Origin: Caulobacter sp. 602-2
GTDB taxonomy: Bacteria > Pseudomonadota > Alphaproteobacteria > Caulobacterales > Caulobacteraceae
Length of the DNA stretch: 64,000 nt
Assembly: GCF_011043625.1 (NCBI RefSeq)
Contig: NZ_JAAKGT010000005.1
Location: 248,001 to 312,000 of the forward strand
Direction of reading: 5' to 3'
Every line of letters begins with the position of its first letter. Position 1 is the first letter of the stretch. A model generated the notes under the pieces. That model made no database searches and was not told where the DNA came from. It saw only the letters and a program-made list of their open reading frames with translations. The translations under genes and the position numbers were made by a program. Positions 8,489-17,946 of this stretch are shown piece after piece.

Positions 8489-8923
8489 ATGACCCGTCCC
8501 GTTCTCGTCGCGGCGTCGGCGCTCGCCGCCGCCCTCGTCTGCGCCATCCCCGCCGTCGCCCAGGCCCCGCCCGGCGGCGACACCGGCGGCGGCGTGGTGC
8601 GCGTCGCAAAGCCGATCACCGGCCAGCAGGTCTACGAGGCCGTCTGCCAGGCCTGCCACATGGCCGACGCCAAGGGCGGAACCGGCGCGGGAACAATTCC
8701 CGCCCTGGCCGGTAACCCCAAGCTGGCCGCCGCCCCCTACGTCTCCATGGTGGTCGTGCGCGGCCAGGGCGGCATGCCGCCCTTCGCCGGCACGCTGGAC
8801 GACGACCAGATCGCGCAGGTCGTCACCTATGTCCGCACCCACTTCGGCAACGCCTACGCCAAGCCGGTGACGGCCGCCGACGTGGCCAAGGTCCCGCATC
8901 CGGACAGGTCAGGAGGTCACTAG
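8489..8923 (+). CDS. Periplasmic class I cytochrome c paired with the amine oxidase
   Basis: A 144-residue protein: signal peptide (about 1-24, ending AVAQA), one haem motif CQACH at 53-57, and a candidate axial Met in GQGGMPPF near residue 94. The fold is that of small soluble cytochromes c. It begins directly behind the amine oxidase stop, so the two are one transcription unit. It is the likely electron acceptor of the oxidase, handing electrons on to the respiratory chain. That link is inferred from gene order and from known flavin amine dehydrogenases of this kind (NicA2 with CycN). Confidence 0.88.
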   Translation: MTRPVLVAASALAAALVCAIPAVAQAPPGGDTGGGVVRVAKPITGQQVYEAVCQACHMADAKGGTGAGTIPALAGNPKLAAAPYVSMVVVRGQGGMPPFAGTLDDDQIAQVVTYVRTHFGNAYAKPVTAADVAKVPHPDRSGGH

Positions 8924-8980
8924 GAGCGTGGCAGCCGAAAGTGTGCGCGGTTTCGGCGTCCGCCACGCTCCAGGCAGATG

Positions 8981-9013
8981 ATTTAGCGACCGCCCCGGGG
9001 GCGGTCGCTAAAT
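8981..9013. terminator. Near-perfect 33-base palindrome after the cytochrome gene
   Basis: ATTTAGCGACCGCCCC (8981-8996) and its exact complement (8998-9013) are separated by one base. The A/T ends and GC core would make a strong bidirectional terminator hairpin. No long T-run follows beyond the arm itself. A protein-binding palindrome is the alternative. Confidence 0.5.
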
Positions 9014-9048
9014 GGGACGTGGGGCGTCCGGCGTGCTACAGCGCGCCG

Positions 9049-9225
9049 ATGAGCAACGAGACCAACGACGCCCCGCCGAACGAAACCCCGATGCAGCGCG
9101 CCCTGCGCCTGAAGAAGGCCGCCCAGGGCCGCCACGGCCATGGCCCCAAGGCCTCCAGCGGCAAGGTCGACAAGGCCGACGCGACCGCGCCGACCGGCAA
9201 GTCCAAGCCCTGGATGACCCGCTAG
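9049..9225 (+). CDS. Small basic hypothetical protein
   Basis: A 58-residue protein rich in Lys, Ala, Pro and Asn with no hydrophobic segment. It has a polar N terminus (NETNDAPPNETPMQRALRLKK) and a Gly/His/Lys-rich tail (GRHGHGPKASSGK), and looks disordered. Coding use resembles that of its neighbours, and it ends 27 bases before the P-loop NTPase. The ATG at 9049 is chosen because the longer frame upstream runs through the palindrome at 8981-9013. No family recognised and no function proposed. Confidence 0.55.
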   Translation: MSNETNDAPPNETPMQRALRLKKAAQGRHGHGPKASSGKVDKADATAPTGKSKPWMTR

Positions 9226-9252
9226 GCTAGAATACCGGCCGGAGGACGACTC

Positions 9253-9786
9253 ATGGCCGACAACTTCGTCCTGATCACCGGCTGCTCGGGCGGCGGCAAG
9301 TCCAGCCTGTTGGCGCAGCTGGCCGCCCGCGGCTACGCCGTCGTCGAGGAGCCCGGCCGCCGCATCGTGCGGCAGGCGCAAGGGCCCGACGACCCCGTCC
9401 TGCCCTGGAACGATCCGGCCGCCTTCGCCCGACGCGCCGTCGAACTGGCCCTGGCCGATCGCGAGGCCGCCCGCGGACCGCACGGCTGGGTGTTCTTCGA
9501 CCGCGGCCTGGTCGACGCCGCCAGCGCGCTGGAGGCCGCCACCGGCGAGCCCACGCTGCGGGCGCTGGACCGCGCCCATCGCTATCACCGCCGCGTCTTT
9601 CTCGCCCCGCCCTGGCCCGAGATCCACGTCGCCGACGCCGAGCGCCGCCATGGCCTCGACGCGGCGCTGGAGGAGTATCACCGCCTGGAAGCCGCCCTCC
9701 CCGCCCTCGACTACGAGGTCGTGATCCTGCCAAAGACGTCGGTCGCCGCCCGCGCCGACTTCGTCCTCGCCACCCTGGAAGCCTGA
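9253..9786 (+). CDS. Small P-loop NTPase (AAA_28-like)
   Basis: A 177-residue protein with a Walker A motif GCSGGGKS at residues 10-17 right at the N terminus. EEPGRRIVRQ follows at about 32-41, and VFFDRGLVDAAS near 80-90 as the Walker B-like strand. This is the layout of single-domain ATPases of the AAA_28 / nucleoside-kinase-like type. A GGAGGA precedes the ATG, and the gene ends 3 bases before the GNAT gene, so the two are probably co-transcribed. Substrate unknown. Confidence 0.75.
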   Translation: MADNFVLITGCSGGGKSSLLAQLAARGYAVVEEPGRRIVRQAQGPDDPVLPWNDPAAFARRAVELALADREAARGPHGWVFFDRGLVDAASALEAATGEPTLRALDRAHRYHRRVFLAPPWPEIHVADAERRHGLDAALEEYHRLEAALPALDYEVVILPKTSVAARADFVLATLEA

Positions 9787-9789
9787 ACC

Positions 9790-10284
9790 ATGCCGATCCG
9801 TCCCGAACGCCCCGAAGACGTCGCCGCCATCGGCGCGGTGACCACGGCCGCCTTCCTCGGACGTCCCTACAGCAGCCAGACCGAGGCCCTGATCGTCGCG
9901 GCCCTGCGCGCGGCCGGCGCCCTGTCGCTGTCGCTGGTGGCCGAGGTCGACGGCCAGATCGTCGGCCACATCGCCTTCTCGCCGGTCGATATCGAGGTCT
10001 CGTCGGGCGACTGGTACGGCCTGGGTCCGGTGTCGGTGACCCCCGATCAGCAGGGCACGGGCCTGGGCCAGGCCCTGATCCGCGAAGGCCTCAAGCAGCT
10101 GGAGGCCCGCGGCGCGGCCGGCTGCGTGCTGCTGGGTTCGCCCAAGTACTACGAACGGTTCGGCTTCGTGGCCGACGAGGCCCTGACCTACGGCGGCGAA
10201 GCCTCGCCCTACCTGCAACGGCTGATCTTCAAGGGCCGCCCGCCGCGCGGCGCGGTGACCTACCACACGGCGTTCGGGGCCTGA
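9790..10284 (+). CDS. GNAT family N-acetyltransferase
   Basis: A 164-residue acyl-CoA-dependent acetyltransferase. The acetyl-CoA binding motif appears as VTPDQQGTGLGQALI (about residues 78-92), after strand LGPVSV and before GCVLLGSPKYYERFGF, the usual motif B. It resembles the YhbS-like predicted N-acetyltransferases. It follows the P-loop NTPase with a 3-base gap. Its stop lies 4 bases from the convergent flhA stop, with no room for a separate terminator. Target unknown. Confidence 0.87.
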   Translation: MPIRPERPEDVAAIGAVTTAAFLGRPYSSQTEALIVAALRAAGALSLSLVAEVDGQIVGHIAFSPVDIEVSSGDWYGLGPVSVTPDQQGTGLGQALIREGLKQLEARGAAGCVLLGSPKYYERFGFVADEALTYGGEASPYLQRLIFKGRPPRGAVTYHTAFGA

Positions 10285-10288
10285 GGCC

Positions 10289-12406
10289 CTAGACCATCCC
10301 CACCGTCTTCAGACGGGCGCGGGGGTGGATCTCGTTCTGGCTCATCACCACGGTCTGGCCGCGGAAGCGCTCGATGATCGAACGGACGTAGGGACGGATG
10401 CCCGGGCTGGTCAGCAGCACCGGCGACTCGCCCTGCAGGGCCGCACGCTCGAAGGTGTCGCGCACCCCGCGGATGAAGTCCTGCAGGCGCGAGGGAGCCA
10501 GGGCAAGTTGCTTGTCCTCGCCGGGCCCGATCAGGGCTTCGGCGAAGGCCTGCTCCCAGTCGGCCGACAGAGTGATGATCGGCAGTGCGCCGTCGTCGCC
10601 GCGGTTGGCCCAGCACAGCTGGCGGGCCAGGCGCGCGCGCACCTGCTCGACCAGCTGGGTGACCGAGCCGGTATGCGGAGCGGCCTCGCCGATGCCTTCC
10701 AGGATCTGCGGCAGGTCGCGGATCGACACGCGCTCCTTGAGCAGGGCCTGCAGCACGCGCTGGATGGTGGCGGCGTTGACGACGCCGGGGATCAGGTCGT
10801 CGACGAGCTTCTTCTGGTTCTCCGGCAGCTCCTTCAGGAGCTTCTGCACCTCGGCGTAGGAGAGCAGGTCGGCCATGTTCTCCTTGAGGATCTCAGTCAG
10901 GTGCGTGGTCAGCACGGTGGCCGGATCCACGACCGTGTAGCCGCGGAAGGTGGCTTCCTCGCGCAGGTCGTCGGCGACCCAGGTGGCCGGCAGGCCGAAG
11001 GCGGGCTCGCGCACGTGCTCGCCGGGCAGCTCCACCTGGCCGCCGCGCGGGTCCATGGCCATCAGGTGACCCAGGCGCACTTCGCCCAGGCCAGCCTCCA
11101 TCTCCTTGATGCGGATGGCGTAGCCCTGGTTGGCCAGGCGCATGTTGTCGAGGATGCGCACCGGCGGCATGACGAAGCCGAACTCGGTGGCCAGGGTCTT
11201 GCGCAGGGCGCGGATCTGGTCGGTCAGGCGACGGCCTTCCAGATCGTTGATCAGGGTCAGCAGGCCGTAGCCCAGCTCGATCTTGACGTCGTCGATGGCC
11301 AGGGCCGCGCTGATCGGCTCTTCTTCCGGCTCGGCCGGCGCGGCGGCTGCCGCGGCGGCGGCGGCCTCGGCGGCCTCCTTGGCCGGGGCGAGCTTGGCCT
11401 GCTGGGCGCGACGATAGGCCAGGAAGCCCGCGCCGACGGCCAGACCCGCGAACGGCAGCAGCGGCATGCCGGGGATCAGGGCGATGACGCCCGACGAGGC
11501 CGAGACCATGCCCAGCGCGACCGGGTTCATGGCCAGCTGCGTGGTCAGGGCCTTGTCGGCGCTGCCCTCGACGCCGGCCTTCGACACCACCAGACCGGCG
11601 GCGATCGAGATGATCAGCGCCGGGATCTGGCTGACCAGGCCGTCGCCGATGGTCATCAGGGTGTAGGTCGAGGCGGCTTCGCCGATCGGCACCTTGTGCT
11701 GCACGACGCCGATCAGGATGCCGCCGACGATGTTGATGCCGGTGATGATCAGGCCGGCGACCGCGTCGCCCTTCACGAACTTGCTGGCGCCGTCCATGGC
11801 GCCGAAGAAGGTGCTTTCCTGCTCCAGTTCCTTGCGGCGGATCTTGGCCTGGTCCTGGTCGATCAGGCCCGTCGACAGGTCGGCGTCGATGGCCATCTGC
11901 TTGCCGGGCATGGCGTCCAGGGTGAAGCGCGCGGCCACTTCGGCGATGCGGCCCGAACCCTTGGTCACGACCATGAAGTTCACCACCACCAGGATGATGA
12001 AGATGATCACGCCGATGACGAAGTTGCCCTGCATCATCAGGTTGCCGAAGGCGGCGATGACCGCGCCGGCCCCGTGGCCGCCCTCGTGACCATTGCCCAG
12101 GATCAGGCGGGTCGAGGCGATGTTCAGGCCCAGGCGGTAGAGGGTCGCGACCAGCAGGACGGTCGGGAAAGAGGTGAACTCCAGCGGCTTCTTGATCAGC
12201 ACCGCCGTCATCAGGATCAGCACCGAGCCGGTCAGCGACACGGCCAGCAGGATGTCGAGCAGCGCCGGCGGCACCGGCAGGATCAGCAGGACGATGATGC
12301 CCACGACGCCGACGGCCAGGCCCATCTCGCCGCGCAGGATCCCCTCCCACAGCGACTTGGCGCTGGGGATCGAGGAAGCGGCCTTGGGGGCGGCGGCGTC
12401 AGCCAT
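10289..12406 (-). CDS. flhA: Flagellar export gate protein FlhA
   Basis: A 705-residue inner-membrane component of the flagellar type III export gate. Residues about 25-340 carry some eight transmembrane helices with the conserved FHIPEP-region equivalent (PTVLLVATLYRLGLNIASTR and the loop with GRIAEVAARFTLDAMPGKQMAIDADL). An Ala/Glu-rich linker at about 345-370 leads to the cytoplasmic ring-forming domain that docks chaperone-substrate complexes. Its length matches the family. It lies downstream of flbD in the same direction, with a 142-base gap that may hold its own promoter. Confidence 0.97.
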   Translation of the reverse strand: MADAAAPKAASSIPSAKSLWEGILRGEMGLAVGVVGIIVLLILPVPPALLDILLAVSLTGSVLILMTAVLIKKPLEFTSFPTVLLVATLYRLGLNIASTRLILGNGHEGGHGAGAVIAAFGNLMMQGNFVIGVIIFIILVVVNFMVVTKGSGRIAEVAARFTLDAMPGKQMAIDADLSTGLIDQDQAKIRRKELEQESTFFGAMDGASKFVKGDAVAGLIITGINIVGGILIGVVQHKVPIGEAASTYTLMTIGDGLVSQIPALIISIAAGLVVSKAGVEGSADKALTTQLAMNPVALGMVSASSGVIALIPGMPLLPFAGLAVGAGFLAYRRAQQAKLAPAKEAAEAAAAAAAAAPAEPEEEPISAALAIDDVKIELGYGLLTLINDLEGRRLTDQIRALRKTLATEFGFVMPPVRILDNMRLANQGYAIRIKEMEAGLGEVRLGHLMAMDPRGGQVELPGEHVREPAFGLPATWVADDLREEATFRGYTVVDPATVLTTHLTEILKENMADLLSYAEVQKLLKELPENQKKLVDDLIPGVVNAATIQRVLQALLKERVSIRDLPQILEGIGEAAPHTGSVTQLVEQVRARLARQLCWANRGDDGALPIITLSADWEQAFAEALIGPGEDKQLALAPSRLQDFIRGVRDTFERAALQGESPVLLTSPGIRPYVRSIIERFRGQTVVMSQNEIHPRARLKTVGMV

Positions 12407-12548
12407 GGAAAGCCTTGCTGCTGTTTCTCGGACGTGACCGTTCCGCTTGAAGCGATTTGTGACGGCCCGCCATCTCCTTAATCGAAATTAGCCATGTTCG
12501 GCGCCGGACCGATCGTCGCGGGCGCCGAACAAATTCTACACTTGAGGT

Positions 12549-13934
12549 TTAGGCGGCCGCGCCGACGCCGCCCTGCGGCGGGGGCACGTTGACGCCGGCG
12601 TCGCCGTATTCCTTGAGCTTGTTGCGCAGGGTGCGGATCGAGATGCCCAGGATGTTGGCGGCGTGGGTGCGGTTGCCCAGGCAGTGCTCCAGGGTGTCGA
12701 TGATCAGCGTCTGCTCCATCTCGGCCACGGTCTGGCCGACGAAGCTGCGGGTCACCGCCGCGGCGGCCACGGCTTCGGCCGCGGCCATCGAGGCGCCGCG
12801 GGCCACGGCCGCGTCGGGGGCCGGGGCCAGGGGCTGGCCGTCCGGCAGGCGGATGGCGAACTCCTCGATCTCGGCGCCGGTCGACAGCAGCACCGCGCGG
12901 TGCATGGCGTTTTCCAGCTCGCGCACGTTGCCCGGCCAGCGGTGAGCGATCAGGCGGCGCTTGGCCTCGGCCGAGATCGGCTTCAGGTCGATGCCGTTGG
13001 CGGCCGAGTACTTCTTCACGAAGTGCTCGCACAGATTGATGATGTCGCCCGGGCGCTCGCGCAGCGGCGGCAGGGCCAGGTTCACGACGTTGAGGCGATA
13101 GAGCAGGTCTTCGCGGAACACGCCTTCCTTGACCGCGTCGGCCAGGTTGCGGTTGCTCGTGGCGAGGATGCGGATGTCGACCTTGACCGGCTTGGTGCCG
13201 CCGACGCGGTCGATCTCGCGCTCCTGGATGGCGCGCAGCAGCTTGGCCTGCAGGCGCACGTCCATTTCCGAGATTTCGTCCAGCAGCAGGGTGCCTCCGT
13301 TGGCTTCCTCGAACTTGCCGATGCGGCGGGCCAGGGCGCCGGTGAAGGCCCCCTTCTCGTGGCCGAACAGCTCGCTTTCCAGCAGGTTCTCGGGGATGGC
13401 GGCGCAGTTGACGCTGATGAACGGCGCCTTGGCCCGACGCGATTTGGCGTGGACGTGGCGGGCCATCACTTCCTTACCCGAGCCGCTTTCGCCGGTGATC
13501 AGGATCGAGGCGTCCGACGGCGCAACCTGGTCGGCCAGCTTGATCACCTGCTCCATGTTCGGGTCGCGGGCGATCATCGGACGGTTGTCGTCGGTGACCG
13601 CGGCCAGGACCGCGGCGATCAGCTCGGCGTCCGGCGGCAGCGGGATGAATTCCTTGGCCCCGGCCTTGATGGCGCCGGCGGCGCGCATCGGGTCAGCGTC
13701 GACGCCGCAGGCCACGACCGGCACCCGGATGCGCTCGTTCTCGTTGGCGGCGATCAGGCCGGCGATGTCGAGACCGTAGTCGACCATCATCAGGTCGGCG
13801 CCCTGCCCGGCCCGCAGCGCGTTGGTGGCCTGCTCCGTCGTCTCGACGTGCGAGACCTTGGCCCCGGCGTTCATCGCCATCTTCACGGCGACCGAGAGCT
13901 GACCGTTCAGTTTACCAACGACCAAGAGGCGCAT
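12549..13934 (-). CDS. flbD: Sigma-54-dependent flagellar regulator FlbD
   Basis: A 461-residue activator of late flagellar genes and repressor of fliF in Caulobacter. Domains: a degenerate receiver (1-120) with one Asp at 52 but without the usual N-terminal acidic pair; an AAA+ domain with Walker A GESGSGK (148-154), the sigma-54 contact loop GAFTGA (195-200) and Walker B LLLDE (216-220); and a Fis-type helix-turn-helix at the C terminus (NRTHAANILGISIRTLRNKL). The incomplete phosphorylation site agrees with control by FliX rather than a kinase. Its predicted target sites lie at 22729-22973. Confidence 0.96.
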   Translation of the reverse strand: MRLLVVGKLNGQLSVAVKMAMNAGAKVSHVETTEQATNALRAGQGADLMMVDYGLDIAGLIAANENERIRVPVVACGVDADPMRAAGAIKAGAKEFIPLPPDAELIAAVLAAVTDDNRPMIARDPNMEQVIKLADQVAPSDASILITGESGSGKEVMARHVHAKSRRAKAPFISVNCAAIPENLLESELFGHEKGAFTGALARRIGKFEEANGGTLLLDEISEMDVRLQAKLLRAIQEREIDRVGGTKPVKVDIRILATSNRNLADAVKEGVFREDLLYRLNVVNLALPPLRERPGDIINLCEHFVKKYSAANGIDLKPISAEAKRRLIAHRWPGNVRELENAMHRAVLLSTGAEIEEFAIRLPDGQPLAPAPDAAVARGASMAAAEAVAAAAVTRSFVGQTVAEMEQTLIIDTLEHCLGNRTHAANILGISIRTLRNKLKEYGDAGVNVPPPQGGVGAAA

Positions 13935-14026
13935 TGTCTTGTCTCCGGGCGGCCCTTCAGGACCGATCTTCTACTGCTTCGCCCTCTTTCAGAAGGCGCG
14001 GACTGGGTGGACGGCAAGCCTGGGCG

Positions 14027-14359
14027 TCAGCCCGCGGCGTCGCCGTCCTTGATGATTTCCGTCATGGTCACGCCCAGGCGCTCGTCGACGACGACGACCT
14101 CGCCCCGGGCGACCAGGCGGTTGTTGACGTAGATGTCGATCGCCTCGCCGACCTTGCGGTCGAGCTCGAGGATAGAGCCGGCCTGCAGCTGCAGCAGCTG
14201 GGCCACCGACATGTTCGAGCGGCCGAGCACGGCGGAGATGTTGACGGGAACATCGAACACCGGAGCCAGGTCGGAAGCGATCTTGTCGCTCAGTTCGACC
14301 GGGATTTCCGAGGCCAGCATGCCGCCGTTGAAATCGTTGAGGGTCAGGTCGTCGGACAT
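14027..14359 (-). CDS. fliN: Flagellar motor switch protein FliN
   Basis: A 110-residue C-ring protein. The SpoA/surface-presentation domain covers about residues 35-105, with VPVNISAVLGRSNMSVAQLL, the invariant ILELDRKVGE and VNNRLVARGEVVVVDERLGV. FliN forms the base of the switch complex with FliM and binds FlbE/FliH for export. It sits 5 bases after flbE and 92 bases before flbD in the fliF operon. Confidence 0.96.
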   Translation of the reverse strand: MSDDLTLNDFNGGMLASEIPVELSDKIASDLAPVFDVPVNISAVLGRSNMSVAQLLQLQAGSILELDRKVGEAIDIYVNNRLVARGEVVVVDERLGVTMTEIIKDGDAAG

Positions 14360-14364
14360 GGCGG

Positions 14365-15012
14365 TCAGCCTTCGCTAGGAAGAAGGGGTTCGGCGTGCAG
14401 CCCTTCGGCCGCGATGGCGGCTTCCAGGGCTTGGGCGACGCGTTGCGCCGCCTCGTCGGGATTGAACTCGGCGCGGCCGTCGCCCCAGTCGAGGACGAAG
14501 GCGGCCGGCGGCTGGGCGCCGTCGGCGCGGGCCACGATCGCCGCCGGGAAGCCGATGGCCTGGGCGGTCTGCTCCAGGGCGGCCTGGGTGCGCTCGACCA
14601 GGTGCGGCGCGACGCGGACGGAAAGCTTGGGCTGGGCCTCGACCTCGCGGGCCAGGGCCAGCAGCGCCGCCGAGGCCGGCGCCTCGGGGAACTGGTCCAG
14701 GGCCGCGTCGGCGATCTTGTTGGCGCAGGCCAGAGCCAGGCGAGCGGCGTGCTCGCGGTGCTCGTGGGCGACGGCCGACAGGGTCGCCAGCGCCCCGTGC
14801 ACGGCGTGGGCGATGGCGTTCATGGCCTGGGCGGCTTCCTGCTCGGCGCGGGCCACGGCCGAGCGCTCGCCTTCGGCATAGGCCTCGGCGCGCGCGGCCT
14901 CGACTTCTTCGGGCGTGAAGCTCTTCTTCACCTTGGGCGCCTCGTAGGCGATCCCGCCACGGTCGTCGAAGACCGTGTCGAAGGCGAAGCGCTGATAGGT
15001 TCCGTTGCTCAT
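14365..15012 (-). CDS. flbE: FlbE / FliH-like export regulator
   Basis: A 215-residue protein in the position of Caulobacter flbE, between fliG and fliN. The N-terminal part ([30 protein letters not shown]) and a long charged Ala/Glu helix (about 40-90) resemble FliH. The C-terminal part has the FliH-like [15 protein letters not shown] helix and a [20 protein letters not shown] segment. FliH controls the FliI export ATPase and tethers it to FliN. Sequence conservation is weak in this family, so gene order carries much of the call. Confidence 0.85.
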   Translation of the reverse strand: MSNGTYQRFAFDTVFDDRGGIAYEAPKVKKSFTPEEVEAARAEAYAEGERSAVARAEQEAAQAMNAIAHAVHGALATLSAVAHEHREHAARLALACANKIADAALDQFPEAPASAALLALAREVEAQPKLSVRVAPHLVERTQAALEQTAQAIGFPAAIVARADGAQPPAAFVLDWGDGRAEFNPDEAAQRVAQALEAAIAAEGLHAEPLLPSEG

Positions 15013-15022
15013 CCCGCGCGCC

Positions 15023-16039
15023 TCAGTAGATCAGCTCGTCGTCGCTGCCCGAACCGGCCAGCATGATCTCGCCCTTGGCGGCGAGGTCCTTGGCGATCTG
15101 GACCATGGCGACCTGGGCCTGGTCGACGTCCTTCAGACGCACCGGGCCCATGCTTTCCATATCCTCGCGCATGATCTTCGAGGCGCGTTCGGACATGTTG
15201 GAGAAGAACATCTCGCGCAGCTTGTCCGAGGCGCCCTTCAGGGCCAGGGCCAGCTGTTCCTTGCCGGTGGCGCGCAGCAGGGTCTGCACGCCGCCCGGAT
15301 CCAGCTTCGACAGGTCCTCGAACACGAACATCAGGGCCCGGATGCGCTCGGCCGCCTCGCGGTTGCGCTCTTCCAGGGCGGCGATGAAGCGAGCCTCGGT
15401 CTGACGGTCGAAGTTGTTGAAGATCTCGGCCATCATCTCGTGGCTGTCGCGCTTGGAGGTGCGCGCCAGGTTCGACATGAACTCGATCCGCAGGGTCTGC
15501 TCGATCTTGTCGAGGATCTCGCGCTGCACCGGCTCCATGCGCAGCATGCGGGTGACGCATTCCAGCGCGAAGTCTTCGGGCAGGCAGGCCAGCACGCGGG
15601 CGGCGTGGTCGCTCTTCACCTTCGACAGCACGACGGCGACGGTCTGGGGGTATTCGTTCTTCAGGTAGTTGGCGAGCACCGCCTCGTTCACGTTGCCCAG
15701 CTTGTCCCACATGGTTCGACCCGCCGGACCGCGGATCTCTTCCATCAGCTGGTCGACCTTCTCGGGCGCCATGAACGACATCAGCAGGCGCTGGGTCTGC
15801 TCGTACGAGCCCATGATCGCGCCCGTCGAGCTCATGCCCGAGACGAACTCGACCAGCAGCTCTTCGACCACGCTGGCCGAAACCGTGCCCAGGCTGGCCA
15901 TGGCCTGGGAGACTTCCTTGATCTCCTCGTCGTCCAGCGCTTCCCAGATCTTGGTGTGGTCTTCACCCAGGGCGAGCAGGACGATGGCGGCCTTTTCAGG
16001 CCCGGCCAGCTTGGCGATGTCTGTGACGGCGGCCTTCAT
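15023..16039 (-). CDS. fliG: Flagellar motor switch protein FliG
   Basis: A 338-residue rotor protein. The N domain (about 1-100) binds FliF and starts with [17 protein letters not shown]. The middle and C-terminal armadillo-like domains follow, with [20 protein letters not shown] and the charged torque helix region near [19 protein letters not shown]. The ATG at 16039 gives the usual N terminus and lies 4 bases after the fliF stop. A longer in-frame ATG at 16120 would run inside fliF and is rejected. Confidence 0.96.
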   Translation of the reverse strand: MKAAVTDIAKLAGPEKAAIVLLALGEDHTKIWEALDDEEIKEVSQAMASLGTVSASVVEELLVEFVSGMSSTGAIMGSYEQTQRLLMSFMAPEKVDQLMEEIRGPAGRTMWDKLGNVNEAVLANYLKNEYPQTVAVVLSKVKSDHAARVLACLPEDFALECVTRMLRMEPVQREILDKIEQTLRIEFMSNLARTSKRDSHEMMAEIFNNFDRQTEARFIAALEERNREAAERIRALMFVFEDLSKLDPGGVQTLLRATGKEQLALALKGASDKLREMFFSNMSERASKIMREDMESMGPVRLKDVDQAQVAMVQIAKDLAAKGEIMLAGSGSDDELIY

Positions 16040-16043
16040 CCGA

Positions 16044-17708
16044 TCACTCCGACTCGTGCAGCCAGTTGCGCAGGATCGCGACCGACTCTTCGGGGTGCTT
16101 CTCGACGAACTCCGACACACGCTTGATCGACGAGGCCTTCACCTGGCCCTCGATCTTGGCGATGTCGATACGCTGGTCGATGTCGCTGACCGGGCCGGCG
16201 ATGGCGATCGGCTCGCCCGACTGGTCGACGACAACCTGCTGGGTGGTGCCGTCCGACAGGGTGACAAGGCGCGTCACCGGCTGGTCGCCCTGGCCCAGGG
16301 CCAGCTGGATCGGATGCTGGCCGGCCGGCTGGGTCAGGCTCTTGATGAACGGACGCACGGCGAACAGCAGGATCAGCAGGGCGACGATGGCCAGGACGCC
16401 GATCTCGGCGACGCGCATCAGGTCGTTCTTGTCGAAGCCGGCCATCAGCCCGCCCTTGCCGTCCAGGCCCTGGTCCTCGGCGGTCGGGAAGCGGATGTTG
16501 GTGACCTTCACCTGGTCGCCGCGGGCGGCGTCGTAACCGATGGCGGTCTTCACCAGCTCTTCGATCTGGGCGATCTCCTCGGCGGTGCGCGGGGTGTAGG
16601 CGCCCGGCTTGCCGTCCTTGCCCGGCGCGGCGGTGACGCCGTCGACGGCCACGGCCACGGCGACCTTCTTCATCGAGCCCGGCTCGGTGACTTCGGTGCG
16701 GACCGACTCGGAGATCTCGTAGTTGGTGGTGGTCTCGTTGCTGCCCGAGTTCGAACCGACGGGCTGGAAGCCGGCCGGCTGGCCGCCGGGGATGTTCTGG
16801 GTGGCGGTGACGCCGCTGGTGTCGTCGTTGCGGGTCTCGGACTGGTTGTTGGCGCTGGTGCTTTCCGAGCGCACGACCTGGCCGTCCGGATCGAACTTCT
16901 TTTCCTGGGTGGTGATGCGGTTCAGGTCGAGGTCGGCGGTGACCGTGACGCGGGCCTTGCCGGGACCAAGGACGCCGTCGAGCATTTCCTTGACGCTCTT
17001 GGCGATGCGGGCCTCGGCCTCGGACTTGCGGTCCTGGGCCAGGCGGCCGGCCAGGCTCTCATCGCCGCCGGCCGACAGGGTCTTGCCGTGGTCGTCGATG
17101 ACGTTGACGCGCTCGGGCTTCATGCCCGGGACCGAACCGGCGACCAGGTTCTGGACGGCGGCGACCATGTCCGACGACGGCTCGCGGCCGGCGGTGCCGA
17201 TGGTGACGGCGGCCGACGGCTGCTCGGCGTCTTCCTCGAACAGCTGGCGCTTGGGCAGAACGAGGTGGACGCGGACGTCGCGCACGCCCTGCCAGCCGCG
17301 AATGGTGCGCTCCAGCTCGCCCTGCAGGGCGCGCTGGCGGTTCAGCTGTTGGACGAAATCGGTCTGGCCGATGGCGTTGCCGGTGTCGAAGATCTCGTAG
17401 CCGATCGAGCCCGAGGTCACGAGGCCCTTACCCGAAACCAGCAGGCGGGCGGAGTTGACCTTGTCGCGGGCGACCATGATGGTCGAGCCGTCGCCCTTGG
17501 TCTCGTACTTGATGCCGGCCTGGTCCAGCGCCTGGGTGACGGCCGAAGCTTCCTTGAGGTCGAGATTCGAATACAGCAGCTCGCTCGGCTGCTTGCCCAG
17601 CATCATCACAACCGCGGCCAGCACGGCGATGGAGCCGACGGCGACGCCCGCCAGGGCGGCCAGTCGACCGACGCCGAACCTCTGAATCGCGCTCAGGAAT
17701 TTATCCAC
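16044..17708 (-). CDS. fliF: Flagellar MS-ring protein FliF
   Basis: A 554-residue protein forming the MS ring and export housing. Transmembrane helix 1 is at about 14-37 and helix 2 at about 428-450. Between them lie ring-building motifs ([49 protein letters not shown]), and the C-terminal tail binds FliG. It heads the fliF-fliG-flbE-fliN-flbD operon, an early flagellar operon under CtrA in Caulobacter. A CtrA-type half-site lies about 90 bases upstream. Confidence 0.97.
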   Translation of the reverse strand: MDKFLSAIQRFGVGRLAALAGVAVGSIAVLAAVVMMLGKQPSELLYSNLDLKEASAVTQALDQAGIKYETKGDGSTIMVARDKVNSARLLVSGKGLVTSGSIGYEIFDTGNAIGQTDFVQQLNRQRALQGELERTIRGWQGVRDVRVHLVLPKRQLFEEDAEQPSAAVTIGTAGREPSSDMVAAVQNLVAGSVPGMKPERVNVIDDHGKTLSAGGDESLAGRLAQDRKSEAEARIAKSVKEMLDGVLGPGKARVTVTADLDLNRITTQEKKFDPDGQVVRSESTSANNQSETRNDDTSGVTATQNIPGGQPAGFQPVGSNSGSNETTTNYEISESVRTEVTEPGSMKKVAVAVAVDGVTAAPGKDGKPGAYTPRTAEEIAQIEELVKTAIGYDAARGDQVKVTNIRFPTAEDQGLDGKGGLMAGFDKNDLMRVAEIGVLAIVALLILLFAVRPFIKSLTQPAGQHPIQLALGQGDQPVTRLVTLSDGTTQQVVVDQSGEPIAIAGPVSDIDQRIDIAKIEGQVKASSIKRVSEFVEKHPEESVAILRNWLHESE

Positions 17709-17794
17709 TGGGCCTGTCCCTCAAACTGCGTCCGAACGGGGCGCAAACGAGACGGATGGAAATCCGCCGTCGCTAGGCAGGATTTACCCAGTCG

Positions 17795-17802
17795 ATGGTT
17801 AA
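17795..17802 (-). promoter_or_regulatory. CtrA-type half-site upstream of fliF
   Basis: Read on the minus strand this is TTAACCAT, the common CtrA half-site word, followed further on by GTAAA. It lies about 87-94 bases upstream of the fliF start. Early flagellar operons in Caulobacter are CtrA-activated, so the position makes sense. A second perfect half-site at the usual 7-base spacing is not present. Confidence 0.42.
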
Positions 17803-17854
17803 CGACGGCTTTAGATTTGGGGCCGGATCCCGGCTCCATAGGCGCCAAATGGTC

Positions 17855-17882
17855 GCGGCCGCGCCCCAGGGGGCGCGGCCGC
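17855..17882. terminator. Strong GC hairpin between sciP and fliF
   Basis: GCGGCCGCGCCCC (17855-17867) and GGGGCGCGGCCGC (17870-17882) are exact complements with a 2-base loop. It lies about 65 bases after the sciP stop, in the gap before the fliF promoter. It has no T-run, so it may stall polymerase or act as an mRNA 3' end rather than as a classic terminator. Confidence 0.5.
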
Positions 17883-17946
17883 TGAACAGACCGTTCGGGC
17901 GCTTTGCGGAGCATAACTCCTCGCGCCCTTTCAGTTTTTCCGCCGT

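Noticed and set aside
10325-12481. 718-residue ORF antisense to flhA
   Set aside because: High GC keeps the antisense frame open; its His/Gln/Arg-rich text is typical of shadow frames and flhA is unmistakable.
15669-17885. 738-residue ORF antisense to fliG and fliF
   Set aside because: Shadow frame of two conserved flagellar genes.
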